Source: Periweissella cryptocerci
GTDB taxonomy: Bacteria; Bacillota; Bacilli; Lactobacillales; Lactobacillaceae
Assembly: GCF_004358325.1 (NCBI RefSeq)
Contig: NZ_CP037940.1
Coordinates: 434,001 to 498,000 of the forward strand
DNA length: 64,000 bases
Reading direction: 5' to 3'
Shown here: positions 1-7,871 of the stretch, in pieces
Layout of the letters: each line of letters begins with the position of its first letter
Numbering within the stretch: position 1 is the stretch's first letter
Notes under the pieces: model-generated
Databases searched by the model: none
Seen by the model: the letters and a program-made list of their open reading frames with translations, nothing else
Told to the model about the DNA's origin: nothing
Program-made: the position numbers and the translations under genes

Positions 1-18
1 GGGCTCACCATTTATGGA

Positions 19-663
19 CTACTTAACTTTGTCTTTTTTGAAATATCGTTTCCCATCCCAATATAGCGCAATAAAATAAATTACGACTAGGATAAAAAAT
101 AATAAAAATGCTTGGGCAAAGAAATTTTCTGGCAACACATTAATAATTGGATCTTGCGCTGGATAGAATTCCCAATCGTTATTCCGAAAAAGAATTTCAT
201 GAAACTTAATGAAAAATGCTTGAAAATTCATTAGCATCATCGCAACTAAAAAAATGATTACTGCCAAAATAATTTGCATTGGTCGAATCAACCGCCACTG
301 TTGCTCGCGTTGATGTAAAGACCGTACCAAGCGCCAAGCCGGCCAAGCCGACACAATTAAGATTACGTAGTTAGCTAAAAATAAATGCTTCACATCGCGA
401 AAATGATGTAATCCATCCACCGAATCCTTGAAGTCGCTCATTTTCAATTCAGTGACCCAAGGATAATTCAAGTACGCAAGTAACTGGTGATAATTAAGCA
501 TCATTTGCTTGAGAGTAATATTTGCCAAATGCAACAGCTTACCGTCTTGAATATTCAATTGGTATAGCCACGTACTATTAATCGTGATAGCCACACTCAA
601 GGTGATTCCAAATAAAATCAATGCCACCCACTGCCAAAAATTTTTAAACTTCCCAATCGTCAA
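19..663 (-). CDS. TIGR01906-type integral membrane protein
   Basis: About 214 residues with four hydrophobic segments: one near the N terminus (from FWQWVALILF), two in the middle, and one near the C terminus (AFLLFFILVVIYFIAL), ending in a lysine-rich cytoplasmic tail. The pattern and the position directly after a YutF-like HAD phosphatase match the lactobacillar TIGR01906 family, whose function is unknown. I chose the TTG at 663 because GAGG lies 9 nt upstream; the reading frame stays open to 714, deeper inside the HAD gene. With this start the gene overlaps the HAD gene by 20 nt, which suggests translational coupling. The stop is TAG at 19-21. Confidence 0.75.
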   Translation of the reverse strand: MTIGKFKNFWQWVALILFGITLSVAITINSTWLYQLNIQDGKLLHLANITLKQMMLNYHQLLAYLNYPWVTELKMSDFKDSVDGLHHFRDVKHLFLANYVILIVSAWPAWRLVRSLHQREQQWRLIRPMQIILAVIIFLVAMMLMNFQAFFIKFHEILFRNNDWEFYPAQDPIINVLPENFFAQAFLLFFILVVIYFIALYWDGKRYFKKDKVK

Positions 664-1420
664 GAGTTTCAACCTCGTGTGTTGGCTTGTTAGTGACTTG
701 CGCAATATCTGCATGCGTCGAAATTCCGGTATACGTCAGCAAGGTTGCCATACCTGCATTAATCCCGGCTTGAATATCTGTGTTGTAATTGTCACCAACC
801 ATCACGACTTCGTCAGCTTGCAGGCCAATTTTTTTGAGTGCATACTCAATAATTGTCGCTCGCGGTTTACCAATTTCAAACGGTTCAACCCCCGTCGCGT
901 AACGAACTAAAGCGTTCAATGATCCCGCCCCTGGCACTAATCCACGTTCATTCGGGATATTCGTATCCATGTTAGTCGCAATGTATTTTGCCCCATTCCG
1001 AATTGCGAGGGTTGCCGTTTCAAACATCGCATAAGTGGCTTGCATGTCCATCCCCACCACCACATACGCTGGATCAACTTCACTCAATTCAAAACCAGCA
1101 TCGACTAGTGCCGTCTTCAAACCTGATTCACCAATCGCGTAGACCCGTCGGTTACCATCTACTGGCGTAATCGAATCCAAATAATCAGCAGTTGCGAGCG
1201 CAGAAGAATATACTTGCTCCGGTGTAGTTTTGATATCGTGATTGTTCGTCAAGTTTGCGGCCACATATTCTGGTGTCCGTGTCGAATTATTAGTCACAAA
1301 CAAGTACGGAATTCCCGCCGCCTGTAAACGTTCAATAAAGCGCCGTCCCGTAGGCATTTGATTTTTGCCTTCATAGATGGTCCCATCCAAATCAATAAAA
1401 TATCCCTTATATTTCGTCAT
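644..1420 (-). CDS. TIGR01457 family HAD-type hydrolase (YutF-like)
   Basis: 258 residues, close to the usual length of the HAD-IIA (NagD/AraL) phosphatases. HAD motif I is FIDLDGTIYEG near residue 9, with the nucleophile Asp. Motif II is FVTNNSTRTP near residue 41, and motif IV is MVGDNYNTDI near residue 207. Family members dephosphorylate small sugar or nucleotide phosphates in the cytoplasm; the substrate here cannot be read from sequence. It forms an overlapping pair with the downstream membrane protein, as in other lactobacilli. In Bacillus the yutD, yutE and yutF genes lie together; here a repeat element separates this gene from yutD. Confidence 0.88.
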   Translation of the reverse strand: MTKYKGYFIDLDGTIYEGKNQMPTGRRFIERLQAAGIPYLFVTNNSTRTPEYVAANLTNNHDIKTTPEQVYSSALATADYLDSITPVDGNRRVYAIGESGLKTALVDAGFELSEVDPAYVVVGMDMQATYAMFETATLAIRNGAKYIATNMDTNIPNERGLVPGAGSLNALVRYATGVEPFEIGKPRATIIEYALKKIGLQADEVVMVGDNYNTDIQAGINAGMATLLTYTGISTHADIAQVTNKPTHEVETLDDWEV

Positions 1421-1469
1421 TCTCTTTACTCCTAAATGATATTGCTTATAACTAATCGGCTTCTAAAAA

Positions 1470-1851
1470 CGGTTATATTTTTTTCTAGCGTGGAATTGTT
1501 GTTTCTGTACTTTTTCAATCAGCAAATTACTGAGGCTCTGTTGTCAGTGTTTTTTCCATACTACTACGGCCTATGGTGGTAACTGTTTTTCGCTAGTTAC
1601 ATTATTCCTACTAACGGAGTGCCGGTAAATTACTTGGCGGGCGCAGCCTTTACACCGCGACTGGGGTGATATGTGTGCAACACATGTCGCCGCTGAGGAT
1701 GAGATGAGGAGTCTAGGGAATTTATTCCCATAGAGTCCCAGCTTATCCGAGTTGTTCAAGACCGCACTTTGGCTTGAACATGTGCTTCCAGCGCGGTGCG
1801 CCAAGTAATTTACTGGCACGCAGTGGCCGATTTTATTCAATCCCACGTCAG
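1470..1851 (+). repeat. Structured intergenic repeat, copy 1 (long form)
   Basis: Full copy in the forward orientation. The core runs 1612-1826, starting TAACGGAGTGCCGG and ending GGCACGCAGTGG. The terminal arms TTACTTGGCG and CGCCAAGTAA are complementary. Inside are three hairpins: GGTGATATGTGT with ACACATGTCGCC, GGGAAT with ATTCCC, and GTTCAAG with CTTGAAC. A 3' tail, TTTATTCAATCCCACGTCAG, follows. The segment 1470-1611 is shared, diverged, with the copy at 53.6-54.0 kb and makes this a long form. It lies between yutD and the HAD gene, both minus strand, so the element's forward strand opposes their transcription. Confidence 0.85.
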
Positions 1852-1877
1852 ACAAAATAGCGCCCTAAAAGCCACTG

Positions 1878-2002
1878 GGGACATAAGATAAGCCTGATTT
1901 CTCCTTATTATAGTAAAGTTGAAATCAGGCTTATTAACAAAAAGGCTTCCGGCCGGGGAAGCCCGACGAATTCAAGTACTCTGCTTGGAAACCTTATGTC
2001 CC
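1878..2002 (-). ncRNA. Four-helix structured segment containing the yutD terminator
   Basis: An outer 10-bp helix (GGGACATAAG at 1878-1887 with CTTATGTCCC at 1993-2002) encloses three hairpins. One is 14 bp (1888-1901 with 1921-1934), one is 7 bp (GGCTTCC 1944-1950 with GGAAGCC 1957-1963), and one is short (TTCAAG with CTTGGAA). The middle hairpin, read on the minus strand, is followed by TTTTT and would terminate yutD. The closed four-way layout is more than a simple terminator needs. It may be a processed 3' end, a small RNA or another repeat type. I see no second copy in the window. Confidence 0.45.
1937..1963 (-). terminator. Rho-independent terminator of yutD
   Basis: On the minus strand GGCTTCC and GGAAGCC pair around a CCGGCC loop, followed directly by TTTTTGTT. 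It lies about 50 nt past the yutD stop codon. Confidence 0.75.
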
Positions 2003-2013
2003 ACTCGTATTAA

Positions 2014-2919
2014 TTAATCTTCTTTTTGGCGAATAGTAAAACTGCGCTTCCGCCGGTTAGGCTTATTATTACTTACTGCCGTTTGATTCTCACGGCTCTT
2101 AATATTGTCGCCTGTTACTGGTTTACGACGTTCGGTAATTTCAGGGCGTTTCGCCTTGGGATTACGATTATTATTTTTACTATTCCGTGATTGGCTGTTA
2201 TTTTGTGTCCGTCCTTGTCCTTGACTACTCTTTTCATCTGGGCGTGGGCGTTGTTGGCGATTTTGGGTTTTTGGTGCACCTGGTGTCGCTGGTTTTGCTT
2301 CACGATGTTCGTGGTTTCCGCCATTGTTACGGCTCTTGGGGCGCTTATTTTGATCTGCTGTCCGGGGCTTAGTATTTTTACCAGCTTCGTTTGGCTTAGC
2401 ACTATTCCCACGTTTGGGGCTAGTTTCAGGCTTACGCGTCGAACGTTTTGGACGGTCACCTTGGCTAGTCTTCTTATCATTCTTATTTGGCCGGTTTGTT
2501 ACACGTTGACGTGCTGGCCGGACTGGGCGATCTTCGGTACGGTCATCTTTACTTGTAAATGGCTCTGGGCTGTACAAGACAAAGTACGGTGCGCCAAAGT
2601 TCACATATTCATATAAATAATCCTCTAACGCATCAATCGTCTGGGCGCGCGGTGTATTCGGCCGACTAGCTTCGTAAAAACCCTTCAGCCGTAATTGATC
2701 GGCTGAAATATCCCCAACAATATAATTATATTTGGTTAAAATACTACTAAAACGGGCTTTTAATTTCGTATCGTCAAACGCTTCACGATAGTTAGTTACT
2801 AATTGGTATGGATGACCATTAATCGATAAGTTATCACCTTCTAAATGGTGTAACTCAACGACAGCTGCACGTTCTGCAAACTGCGCTTCGGCCATTGCTT
2901 TCATTGTTTCGCGATCCAT
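2014..2919 (-). CDS. yutD: YutD family protein with a long basic C-terminal tail
   Basis: 301 residues in two parts. Residues ~25-125 match the YutD (DUF1027) family: an INGHPYQLVTNYREAFD start, then RFSSILTKYNYIVGDIS, QLRLKGFY and EYVNFGAPYFVLY. Typical YutD proteins are little longer than this domain. From about residue 130 to the end the protein is a low-complexity tail very rich in Arg, Lys, Asn, Gln and Pro. It looks disordered and could bind nucleic acid; that is inference. The biochemical role of YutD is not established. It follows yunD with only 2 nt between the stop of yunD and this start, so the two are almost certainly co-transcribed. Confidence 0.85.
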   Translation of the reverse strand: MDRETMKAMAEAQFAERAAVVELHHLEGDNLSINGHPYQLVTNYREAFDDTKLKARFSSILTKYNYIVGDISADQLRLKGFYEASRPNTPRAQTIDALEDYLYEYVNFGAPYFVLYSPEPFTSKDDRTEDRPVRPARQRVTNRPNKNDKKTSQGDRPKRSTRKPETSPKRGNSAKPNEAGKNTKPRTADQNKRPKSRNNGGNHEHREAKPATPGAPKTQNRQQRPRPDEKSSQGQGRTQNNSQSRNSKNNNRNPKAKRPEITERRKPVTGDNIKSRENQTAVSNNKPNRRKRSFTIRQKED

Positions 2920-2921
2920 TA

Positions 2922-4316
2922 TTATTCCTTCACATTCACTGCGAGTCGGTAATGCTTTGCTAAATACAGCGCATAATCCTCACGCAAATTATTATTCATC
3001 ATGATTTCATTAATGCCAGCAATTTCGATTGTTGGTAAAAATGGTAAAAACTTGTAGTAATCAAGACTAGCGATTACATATTCACCAGTTGGTACGATGG
3101 GCTCATCAGCGTAATAAACCTGATCAAGCCGTTCATCATATGCTAAACCAGCAAAAACTAACTCTCCAAATATCTTACCACGAAAACCAACGCCAACTAA
3201 CGAAAATCCTCGTAAAAAGCCACTATTCTTATGCACTTCTTGCATTAAGCGCTTCAATTCAGTTCCACTTAAGCTAGTTGTCATCACGTGCATTTGGTGG
3301 GGTAAGAGTTCTAATAAATCATCGCGGTTAACAATCCCCGCTGGCAAATCACGTAAAAACAAGCCTGATGATAGCATTGCTGCTGGCGCCCCAGTTTTTT
3401 CTTGGACCATTTTCAGTGCATCTTGCATCAATGAGTGATCACTACGTAGCAATGCTTGTGGTAAATCAGCCACTTTATCTGCGCGTAATTGTTGCCGCCC
3501 CGCTTGCTCGTAACCGGCAATTTCTAATTCATCAGCTGGCAATTGTGGGAGTTCGTCAGTTTGAATGACCCGAGCCGTTTTTGCGATAATTTTATGCTCC
3601 TGCAACCGGACACTTACTTTACCAATCCAGCACCCCCACTTGCCTGCCGCTGCTAACAGGGTTCCGTTAACCATTTCCCCATGTTCAAGTAAGTGGTGGG
3701 TATGGGCACCTAAGATAATGTCAATATCGCTAAATCGTTGCGCAATGCGCCGATCAACATTAATCCCCAAATGCGAAAGCAAGATAACGACATCACTATT
3801 GGCACGGACTGTCGGCAAGATTTTATCCAAAGTCGTCCCAATATCCGTAACATCCCAGCCTAGTAGCGGATAAGAATCATCAAACTGCGCCGTTAACCCG
3901 ATAACACCAATTCTGGTACCATCAGCGGTTTGCTGGTAATGAACACCTTGATTCCAATCTGCTCGTTGGTGCGTTTTAGCATCTAAAAAATTAGCAACCA
4001 AGACTGGAAAATTGGCTTCATCATAGAGATGATTGAGCTGCTCGGCATGTAAACTTAAGCCTTCATTATTACCAATAGTTACCGCATCATAATTAGCTTG
4101 GTTCAACAAGGCAACGTTAGCAGTTCCTAGCGTCGCTTCAGTTAACGGGTGCACCCGATCTAGTGCATCCCCGATGTCAAACGTTAGGACATCGTTAACG
4201 CCCGTTTTTAAGTTTCTTTGTTGATCTAACAAAGAACGGCGAATGCGTGGCCAATTTTCTAAATGCGAGTGGATATCATTTGTATGCATAATTGTCAGAA
4301 TACTTTCAGTTGTCAT
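2922..4316 (-). CDS. yunD: Bifunctional metallophosphatase/5'-nucleotidase (YunD-like)
   Basis: 464 residues. The N-terminal metallophosphoesterase domain has the metal-binding series MHTNDIHSHLEN, FDIGDALDR, TIGNNE, LLSHLG and LGAHTHH. The C-terminal 5'-nucleotidase-like domain includes SSGLFLRDLPAG and SLVGVGFRG. There is no signal peptide, so it acts inside the cell, unlike classical secreted 5'-nucleotidases. The ATG at 4316 was chosen because AAGGGG lies 10 nt upstream; an earlier TTG would put that site inside the gene. It heads the yunD-yutD unit and is divergent from folT. Confidence 0.88.
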   Translation of the reverse strand: MTTESILTIMHTNDIHSHLENWPRIRRSLLDQQRNLKTGVNDVLTFDIGDALDRVHPLTEATLGTANVALLNQANYDAVTIGNNEGLSLHAEQLNHLYDEANFPVLVANFLDAKTHQRADWNQGVHYQQTADGTRIGVIGLTAQFDDSYPLLGWDVTDIGTTLDKILPTVRANSDVVILLSHLGINVDRRIAQRFSDIDIILGAHTHHLLEHGEMVNGTLLAAAGKWGCWIGKVSVRLQEHKIIAKTARVIQTDELPQLPADELEIAGYEQAGRQQLRADKVADLPQALLRSDHSLMQDALKMVQEKTGAPAAMLSSGLFLRDLPAGIVNRDDLLELLPHQMHVMTTSLSGTELKRLMQEVHKNSGFLRGFSLVGVGFRGKIFGELVFAGLAYDERLDQVYYADEPIVPTGEYVIASLDYYKFLPFLPTIEIAGINEIMMNNNLREDYALYLAKHYRLAVNVKE

Positions 4317-4430
4317 CTTTGCTTTACCCCTTCCCAATCGTAGTCATTAAGATTCATTATACCAGACTGGCTATATCTTTTTTGCGTGGAATGAACTACA
4401 ATAATTACGTTGTCATTTGGCAACAAGAAC

Positions 4431-4542
4431 TCAGGGTAGATTTTGGCGCGTTAAGTGTTGTGGAAACGGAATGTGGGCCACAAACGAAAAGCTTAATTGC
4501 TTGCGGTGCTAAAATCACATTCACTGAAAAGTGAAACCCTCC
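4431..4542 (+). promoter_or_regulatory. THF (tetrahydrofolate) riboswitch upstream of folT
   Basis: The conserved core GCGTTAAGTG is followed by a P3 hairpin (TTGTGG with CCACAA), then ACGAA, a short helix and GCGGT, all as in the THF class. P2 pairs GATTTTGGC with GCTAAAATC. The loop GAATGTG pairs perfectly with CACATTC downstream, which is the class pseudoknot with covarying bases. P1 is AGGGT (4433-4437) with ACCCT (4536-4540). A GAAA-capped hairpin (TCACT with AGTGA, 4521-4534) overlaps the 3' side. Its ligand class fits the folate transporter directly downstream. Confidence 0.93.
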
Positions 4543-4563
4543 AAATATAAGGAGGTTTTCGAA

Positions 4564-5109
4564 ATGAAAACATTATCATTAGGGTATGCAAAATTATCCA
4601 CCAAGCGGATGGCATTATTAGGGATCTTAATCGCCATGCAAATTATTCTCGGCCGTTTCACTTTTGGCCCAAGCTACTTAAAATTTGGGGTAACATTCAT
4701 CATTGTTGCCTTAATCGCAAAGTGGTATGGTCCACTCTGGGGTGGTACCATGGCGATTTTTTCGGATTACATCGGTAATTTGTTGAATGGCGATGCTTAT
4801 TACTTTGGCTTCACCCTCTCAGCAATTGCTGGTGTCGTGATTTATGGCTTGTTCTTCTATAATCACGAACGCCTTAGTTGGGGACGCATCATCATCGCCA
4901 CGGTTTTAGTGCTCTTAATTGTGAACACTTTTATGAACACGCTCTGGATTGCCCAATTAAGTGGCCTCCACGATAGCGCAGCGCTGAAATTACTTGAAGT
5001 TCGAGCACTCAAGCAACTAATTATGGCGCCAATTCAAGTAATCTTAATCTACACGATTACGAACAACCGGCAACTAGAATCCCTCAAGCAACTAGTCTTT
5101 GCTGATTAA
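4564..5109 (+). CDS. folT: Folate ECF transporter S component (FolT)
   Basis: 181 residues, almost all membrane-embedded, with five or six hydrophobic segments: the usual size of an ECF S component. S components bind the vitamin and work with the shared EcfA-EcfA'-EcfT energising module encoded elsewhere. The N-terminal MALLGILIAMQIILGRF helix and LKFGVTFIIVALIAKWYGPLWGG, SDYIG and YYFGFTLSA segments are typical of FolT. The THF riboswitch upstream makes folate the likely substrate. The ATG at 4564 follows AGGAGG with good spacing; an in-frame upstream start at 4531 would lie within the riboswitch. Confidence 0.92.
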   Translation: MKTLSLGYAKLSTKRMALLGILIAMQIILGRFTFGPSYLKFGVTFIIVALIAKWYGPLWGGTMAIFSDYIGNLLNGDAYYFGFTLSAIAGVVIYGLFFYNHERLSWGRIIIATVLVLLIVNTFMNTLWIAQLSGLHDSAALKLLEVRALKQLIMAPIQVILIYTITNNRQLESLKQLVFAD

Positions 5110-5141
5110 TTAAGCTGTTCTCAAACCCACACATTCAATGA

Positions 5142-5177
5142 AATCGTACACCCAACTAGGGTTGTGCGATTTTTTTA
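5142..5177 (+). terminator. Terminator of folT
   Basis: A hairpin pairs ATCGTACACCC with GGGTTGTGCGAT (one G-U and one mismatch), followed by TTTTTTT. It lies 35 nt after the folT stop. Confidence 0.8.
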
Positions 5178-5265
5178 TTACACACTCCTAATTAAAGTCG
5201 ACTGATGAAGTTCGTGATTAATCACAATCATTTTGTTGTAAACAAAACGACTTGCATCAGAATAA

Positions 5266-5306
5266 ACTCCGGTACTGTCAATTGTTTTTCATTTGCAACG
5301 TAACTT
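5266..5306 (+). repeat. 41-bp dispersed repeat, copy 1
   Basis: Starts ACTCCGGTACTG and ends TGCAACGTAACTT. It matches 53559-53599 at 40 of 41 positions in the same orientation. Here it precedes a degraded LysM coding fragment; at the other site it begins a long structured repeat and supplies a TTGACA for the tetR promoter on the minus strand. It belongs to no gene that I recognise. Confidence 0.85.
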
Positions 5307-5339
5307 CCTGACAGGCAGTGGCTACAATACTAATTAACA

Positions 5340-5523
5340 CGGCCATTGCATGATTCTTTAAAAATTCGCACTCCGGAGTTCTTGGTAAGTAACGTCCCCG
5401 CTCCATCAACACGATTAGACTCTCTCAGATTGCTAGGGACGACGGTGGCGCGACTTGTGCGGTTGAATGGTATCAAGAATCCTAATTTGATTCGAGTTGG
5501 ACAAGTTATTGTGGTTTCGTGAA
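5340..5523 (+). pseudogene. Decayed LysM-domain coding fragment
   Basis: The plus-strand frame ending at TGA 5521-5523 encodes GTTVARLVRLNGIKNPN then LIRVGQVIVVS, which is the second half of a LysM peptidoglycan-binding repeat. The first half of the repeat (the TLSQIA region) can be read only in other frames at about 5415-5445, so at least one frameshift has occurred. No start codon or ribosome-binding site remains. LysM repeats are common at the C terminus of cell-wall hydrolases and phage endolysins, so this is probably the tail of a lost one. An open frame on the opposite strand over the same bases is a shadow. Confidence 0.6.
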
Positions 5524-5532
5524 TTATTGGGC

Positions 5533-5600
5533 GGTAGCAGATACTAAAACAGAGCTTGCAGATTTTAGAATCCGCAAGCTCTGTTTTAGTATCTGCTACC
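5533..5600. repeat. Perfect 27-bp inverted repeat
   Basis: Arm 5533-5559 (begins GGTAGCAGATAC) is the exact reverse complement of 5574-5600, with a 14-nt spacer. It lies 60 nt past the stop of the DUF2075 helicase gene. There is no strong T tract directly after either arm, so an ordinary terminator is only one possibility. It could be the end of a lost mobile element or a strong 3' RNA stem. Confidence 0.9.
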
Positions 5601-5660
5601 ACATTATCCTATCCCCTTTTCCAGAATAGATAAGTAGCGTTTACATTTAACACGTTACTT

Positions 5661-7319
5661 TTAACTTTTTACCTCAAGCAATTGTACTTTCAATTCGTTT
5701 ACTGTTGTTTCCGCCTCATGAAGTTGTTGCTTCAAATCATGAATATCGGATTGTAACGTGGCGATTTTGTCACCTTTTTTCTTAAAGTCGTCCCTGCTTC
5801 GCGTTAATAACTTTTGAATTTCGATAAATAACGGTTGGTTATTAATAACGATAATTTCTACTGAATTGGATGCCCTTGTAATAGCTTGATAGATCATCTT
5901 TTCATCAATATATGGGTAGTACTCACTTTTTCCGAAAACGAGCTTTCCCTCATCGTAGTTCACGTATTGATCGAAAATTAGTAGAACATTTTCAAACTCT
6001 TGTCCGATGACATCTTTGGCATTTTTAGAGCCGGGAAATTTCTTGGGGTGCTTTGTTGTAGCTGATTGTTGTGTGACAAATTCATCCGGCTCGATAATTG
6101 CAACCTTTTCCAGGTTCCGCATTTCGATAAATAATTGAGCCGCTTTTTCACTTTTGAAATAACGTAAGCTAACATTTTCAAATTCATGATACTCTGCGTT
6201 TTTAACCCGCTTATCAAATAATTTCTTTTGGAAATCTACAAGGCCAGGATTTATTCGCACTGAATGCTTTAATGGGAAAACAGTGACCATAGGTGAATCC
6301 TCCAAATATTGTTGGATTGCTTCCTGTTGTTCATTTGGGTGCACAACTTGACCTTCGTCGACGCTAAAAATTTTAATTACGCTATCATCAATTTCAAGTG
6401 CTTCTTCAATAAATTTTTTAGGAATACGCTGACTTTCATCAAATATTAAAATATCCTTATCCTTATCCTTAAAAATTTCTAGACTAGACAAGTCATAATA
6501 CCAACGTATATCAATATTAAGGGCATCGGCTACTTCTTGTTGCCCGGCACCGACTTTCGCACCCATGACCATCCCCACTGACTTACCCGTTTCGGACAGT
6601 GCACGTACGATGTCTAGTAGTAGCAACGTTTTACCACTACCTGGTCCACCCGTAATAGCTGATGCCCCCCGCGCTTTTTTTACGATTGCAGTTTTTATAT
6701 TTTTTTGATTACTCGTTAATTCATACAATGAACCCAAGAAGTCTTTTGGCTTATTATATGGTGCCACTAGAAAATCGGATCTCGTTAATTTTTCGAGACG
6801 ATCAATTCCGGTACTTGCGTTGGGAATCCGATTTATTAAATCATCAAAATTGAGGGGTTCCATTTGCTTTGTTTGTGATTGATATTCCCAAATTTCGTCT
6901 GAATCTGCCAAATATTCAATAACTATTACGCGCGAATATTGCATTTTTAAAAAACGATAGTGCTCAGAAGCCTGTTTGGAAATCGGCTTTGACGGTGTCT
7001 CAGATTTGAATTCAAAGTTAATAATTGTATCGTTGCTTCCTTTTAACAAATCAAACTGTGTGTTAGCTTGATCCTTCAACTTAAAGCCTAATACGAAACC
7101 AGACATTTGTTCTAATGATAATACCGGCGCCAAATGTGCCAATAATTTGGCATAACTCTTTAATTCGTCAATATCAATTTGTTCAGAGTCTTTTTGGAAA
7201 TTGTATTCGTAATCGTGAATTTTCAAAAAACTGTGCAGTAATTGATCAGATGATTCTGTAACATTTAGTAATTCAAGCAAGTTGACTTCGTTTTGTGTAT
7301 TCAATCTAATATACCCCAT
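5661..7319 (-). CDS. DUF2075-type SF1 helicase/ATPase with possible N-terminal nuclease fold
   Basis: About 552 residues from the ATG at 7319. Walker A is GGPGSGKTLLLLDIV (~224-238). Walker B is ILIFDESQR (~291-299). Late motifs are VIGQEFENVLLIFD and YQAITRASNSVEIIV, typical of SF1 helicases of the DUF2075 group. Before the helicase part, FDLLKGS...INFEFKSE (~89-107) and the strands around it resemble a PD-(D/E)XK nuclease core; this is inference. The last ~45 residues form a coiled coil. No ribosome-binding site supports the ATG, and a GTG at 7376 in the same frame is an alternative. It stands alone in an AT-rich island, which would suit a defence or repair role. Confidence 0.75.
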   Translation of the reverse strand: MGYIRLNTQNEVNLLELLNVTESSDQLLHSFLKIHDYEYNFQKDSEQIDIDELKSYAKLLAHLAPVLSLEQMSGFVLGFKLKDQANTQFDLLKGSNDTIINFEFKSETPSKPISKQASEHYRFLKMQYSRVIVIEYLADSDEIWEYQSQTKQMEPLNFDDLINRIPNASTGIDRLEKLTRSDFLVAPYNKPKDFLGSLYELTSNQKNIKTAIVKKARGASAITGGPGSGKTLLLLDIVRALSETGKSVGMVMGAKVGAGQQEVADALNIDIRWYYDLSSLEIFKDKDKDILIFDESQRIPKKFIEEALEIDDSVIKIFSVDEGQVVHPNEQQEAIQQYLEDSPMVTVFPLKHSVRINPGLVDFQKKLFDKRVKNAEYHEFENVSLRYFKSEKAAQLFIEMRNLEKVAIIEPDEFVTQQSATTKHPKKFPGSKNAKDVIGQEFENVLLIFDQYVNYDEGKLVFGKSEYYPYIDEKMIYQAITRASNSVEIIVINNQPLFIEIQKLLTRSRDDFKKKGDKIATLQSDIHDLKQQLHEAETTVNELKVQLLEVKS

Positions 7320-7399
7320 ATTTATTTTGATTAATGCTAACAGACGAACTATTTGTTGATTTTTGTGGCACGCCACATCACTGTGATTACACTTGCCCC

Positions 7400-7588
7400 C
7401 TACTTGTCCCTCCCCAAGTACTTCATAACTCTGCCCAAAACTAGCATTATGCTCAATCCAATGAACAAATAAGTGTTTTGCCCACCATGCTGGTTAATCC
7501 AATCATTGACCGATTTAACGCCCCAAACAACACTAAGAAATACAAAATAAAGCAAAATATCAAGATTATATTTTAGCAATTTGGTCAT
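7400..7588 (-). CDS. Small membrane protein, unknown function
   Basis: 62 residues from an ATG at 7588 preceded by AGGAGG at ideal spacing, which fixes the start; the longer open frame to 7705 has no such site. Two hydrophobic segments (ILLYFVFLSVVWGV and YLFIGLSIMLVLGRVM) are joined by a polar WINQHGGQN turn. It ends with a basic GRDK tail, which suggests a two-pass hairpin with both ends inside. It precedes the helicase gene by about 80 nt on the same strand and may share a transcript with it. I do not recognise the family. Confidence 0.7.
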   Translation of the reverse strand: MTKLLKYNLDILLYFVFLSVVWGVKSVNDWINQHGGQNTYLFIGLSIMLVLGRVMKYLGRDK

Positions 7589-7835
7589 TACAAAACCTCC
7601 TGAAATTAGTGAACACCCGTCAAAAGATAATACTGTAGCTAAAGTCATATTAGGTCTACAAATTGCATAATCGTAATGTTTCCAAATTAGAACAAATACA
7701 ATCAAATTCAGCTGACCATTGCGATGCTACAGCATGCTTTATTAATGTTCATTATAAGTTATCCAATTGTGATTTTGTGCACGAATAACGTGCAAATGAC
7801 TAATTTATATGCCCTTTACGACGCAAACGTGCTAT

Positions 7836-7841
7836 TATAAT
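7836..7841 (+). promoter_or_regulatory. -10 element for the XRE regulator
   Basis: A perfect TATAAT. A weak -35 (CTTTAC) lies 16 nt upstream. The predicted start of transcription is about 25 nt before the ATG at 7872. Confidence 0.5.
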
Positions 7842-7871
7842 TAAAATCTAATGAAGGGTATGCCACTTGCT

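Noticed and set aside
1571-1855. Minus-strand open frame of 94 codons
   Set aside because: It lies wholly in repeat copy 1; the same happens at 33278-33496 and 46147-46404. Open frames follow from the repeat sequence, there is no ribosome-binding site, and the frame is not kept between copies.
5330-5602. Minus-strand open frame of 90 codons
   Set aside because: It covers the LysM remnant of the other strand and half of the 27-bp palindrome; no protein family resemblance or ribosome-binding site.
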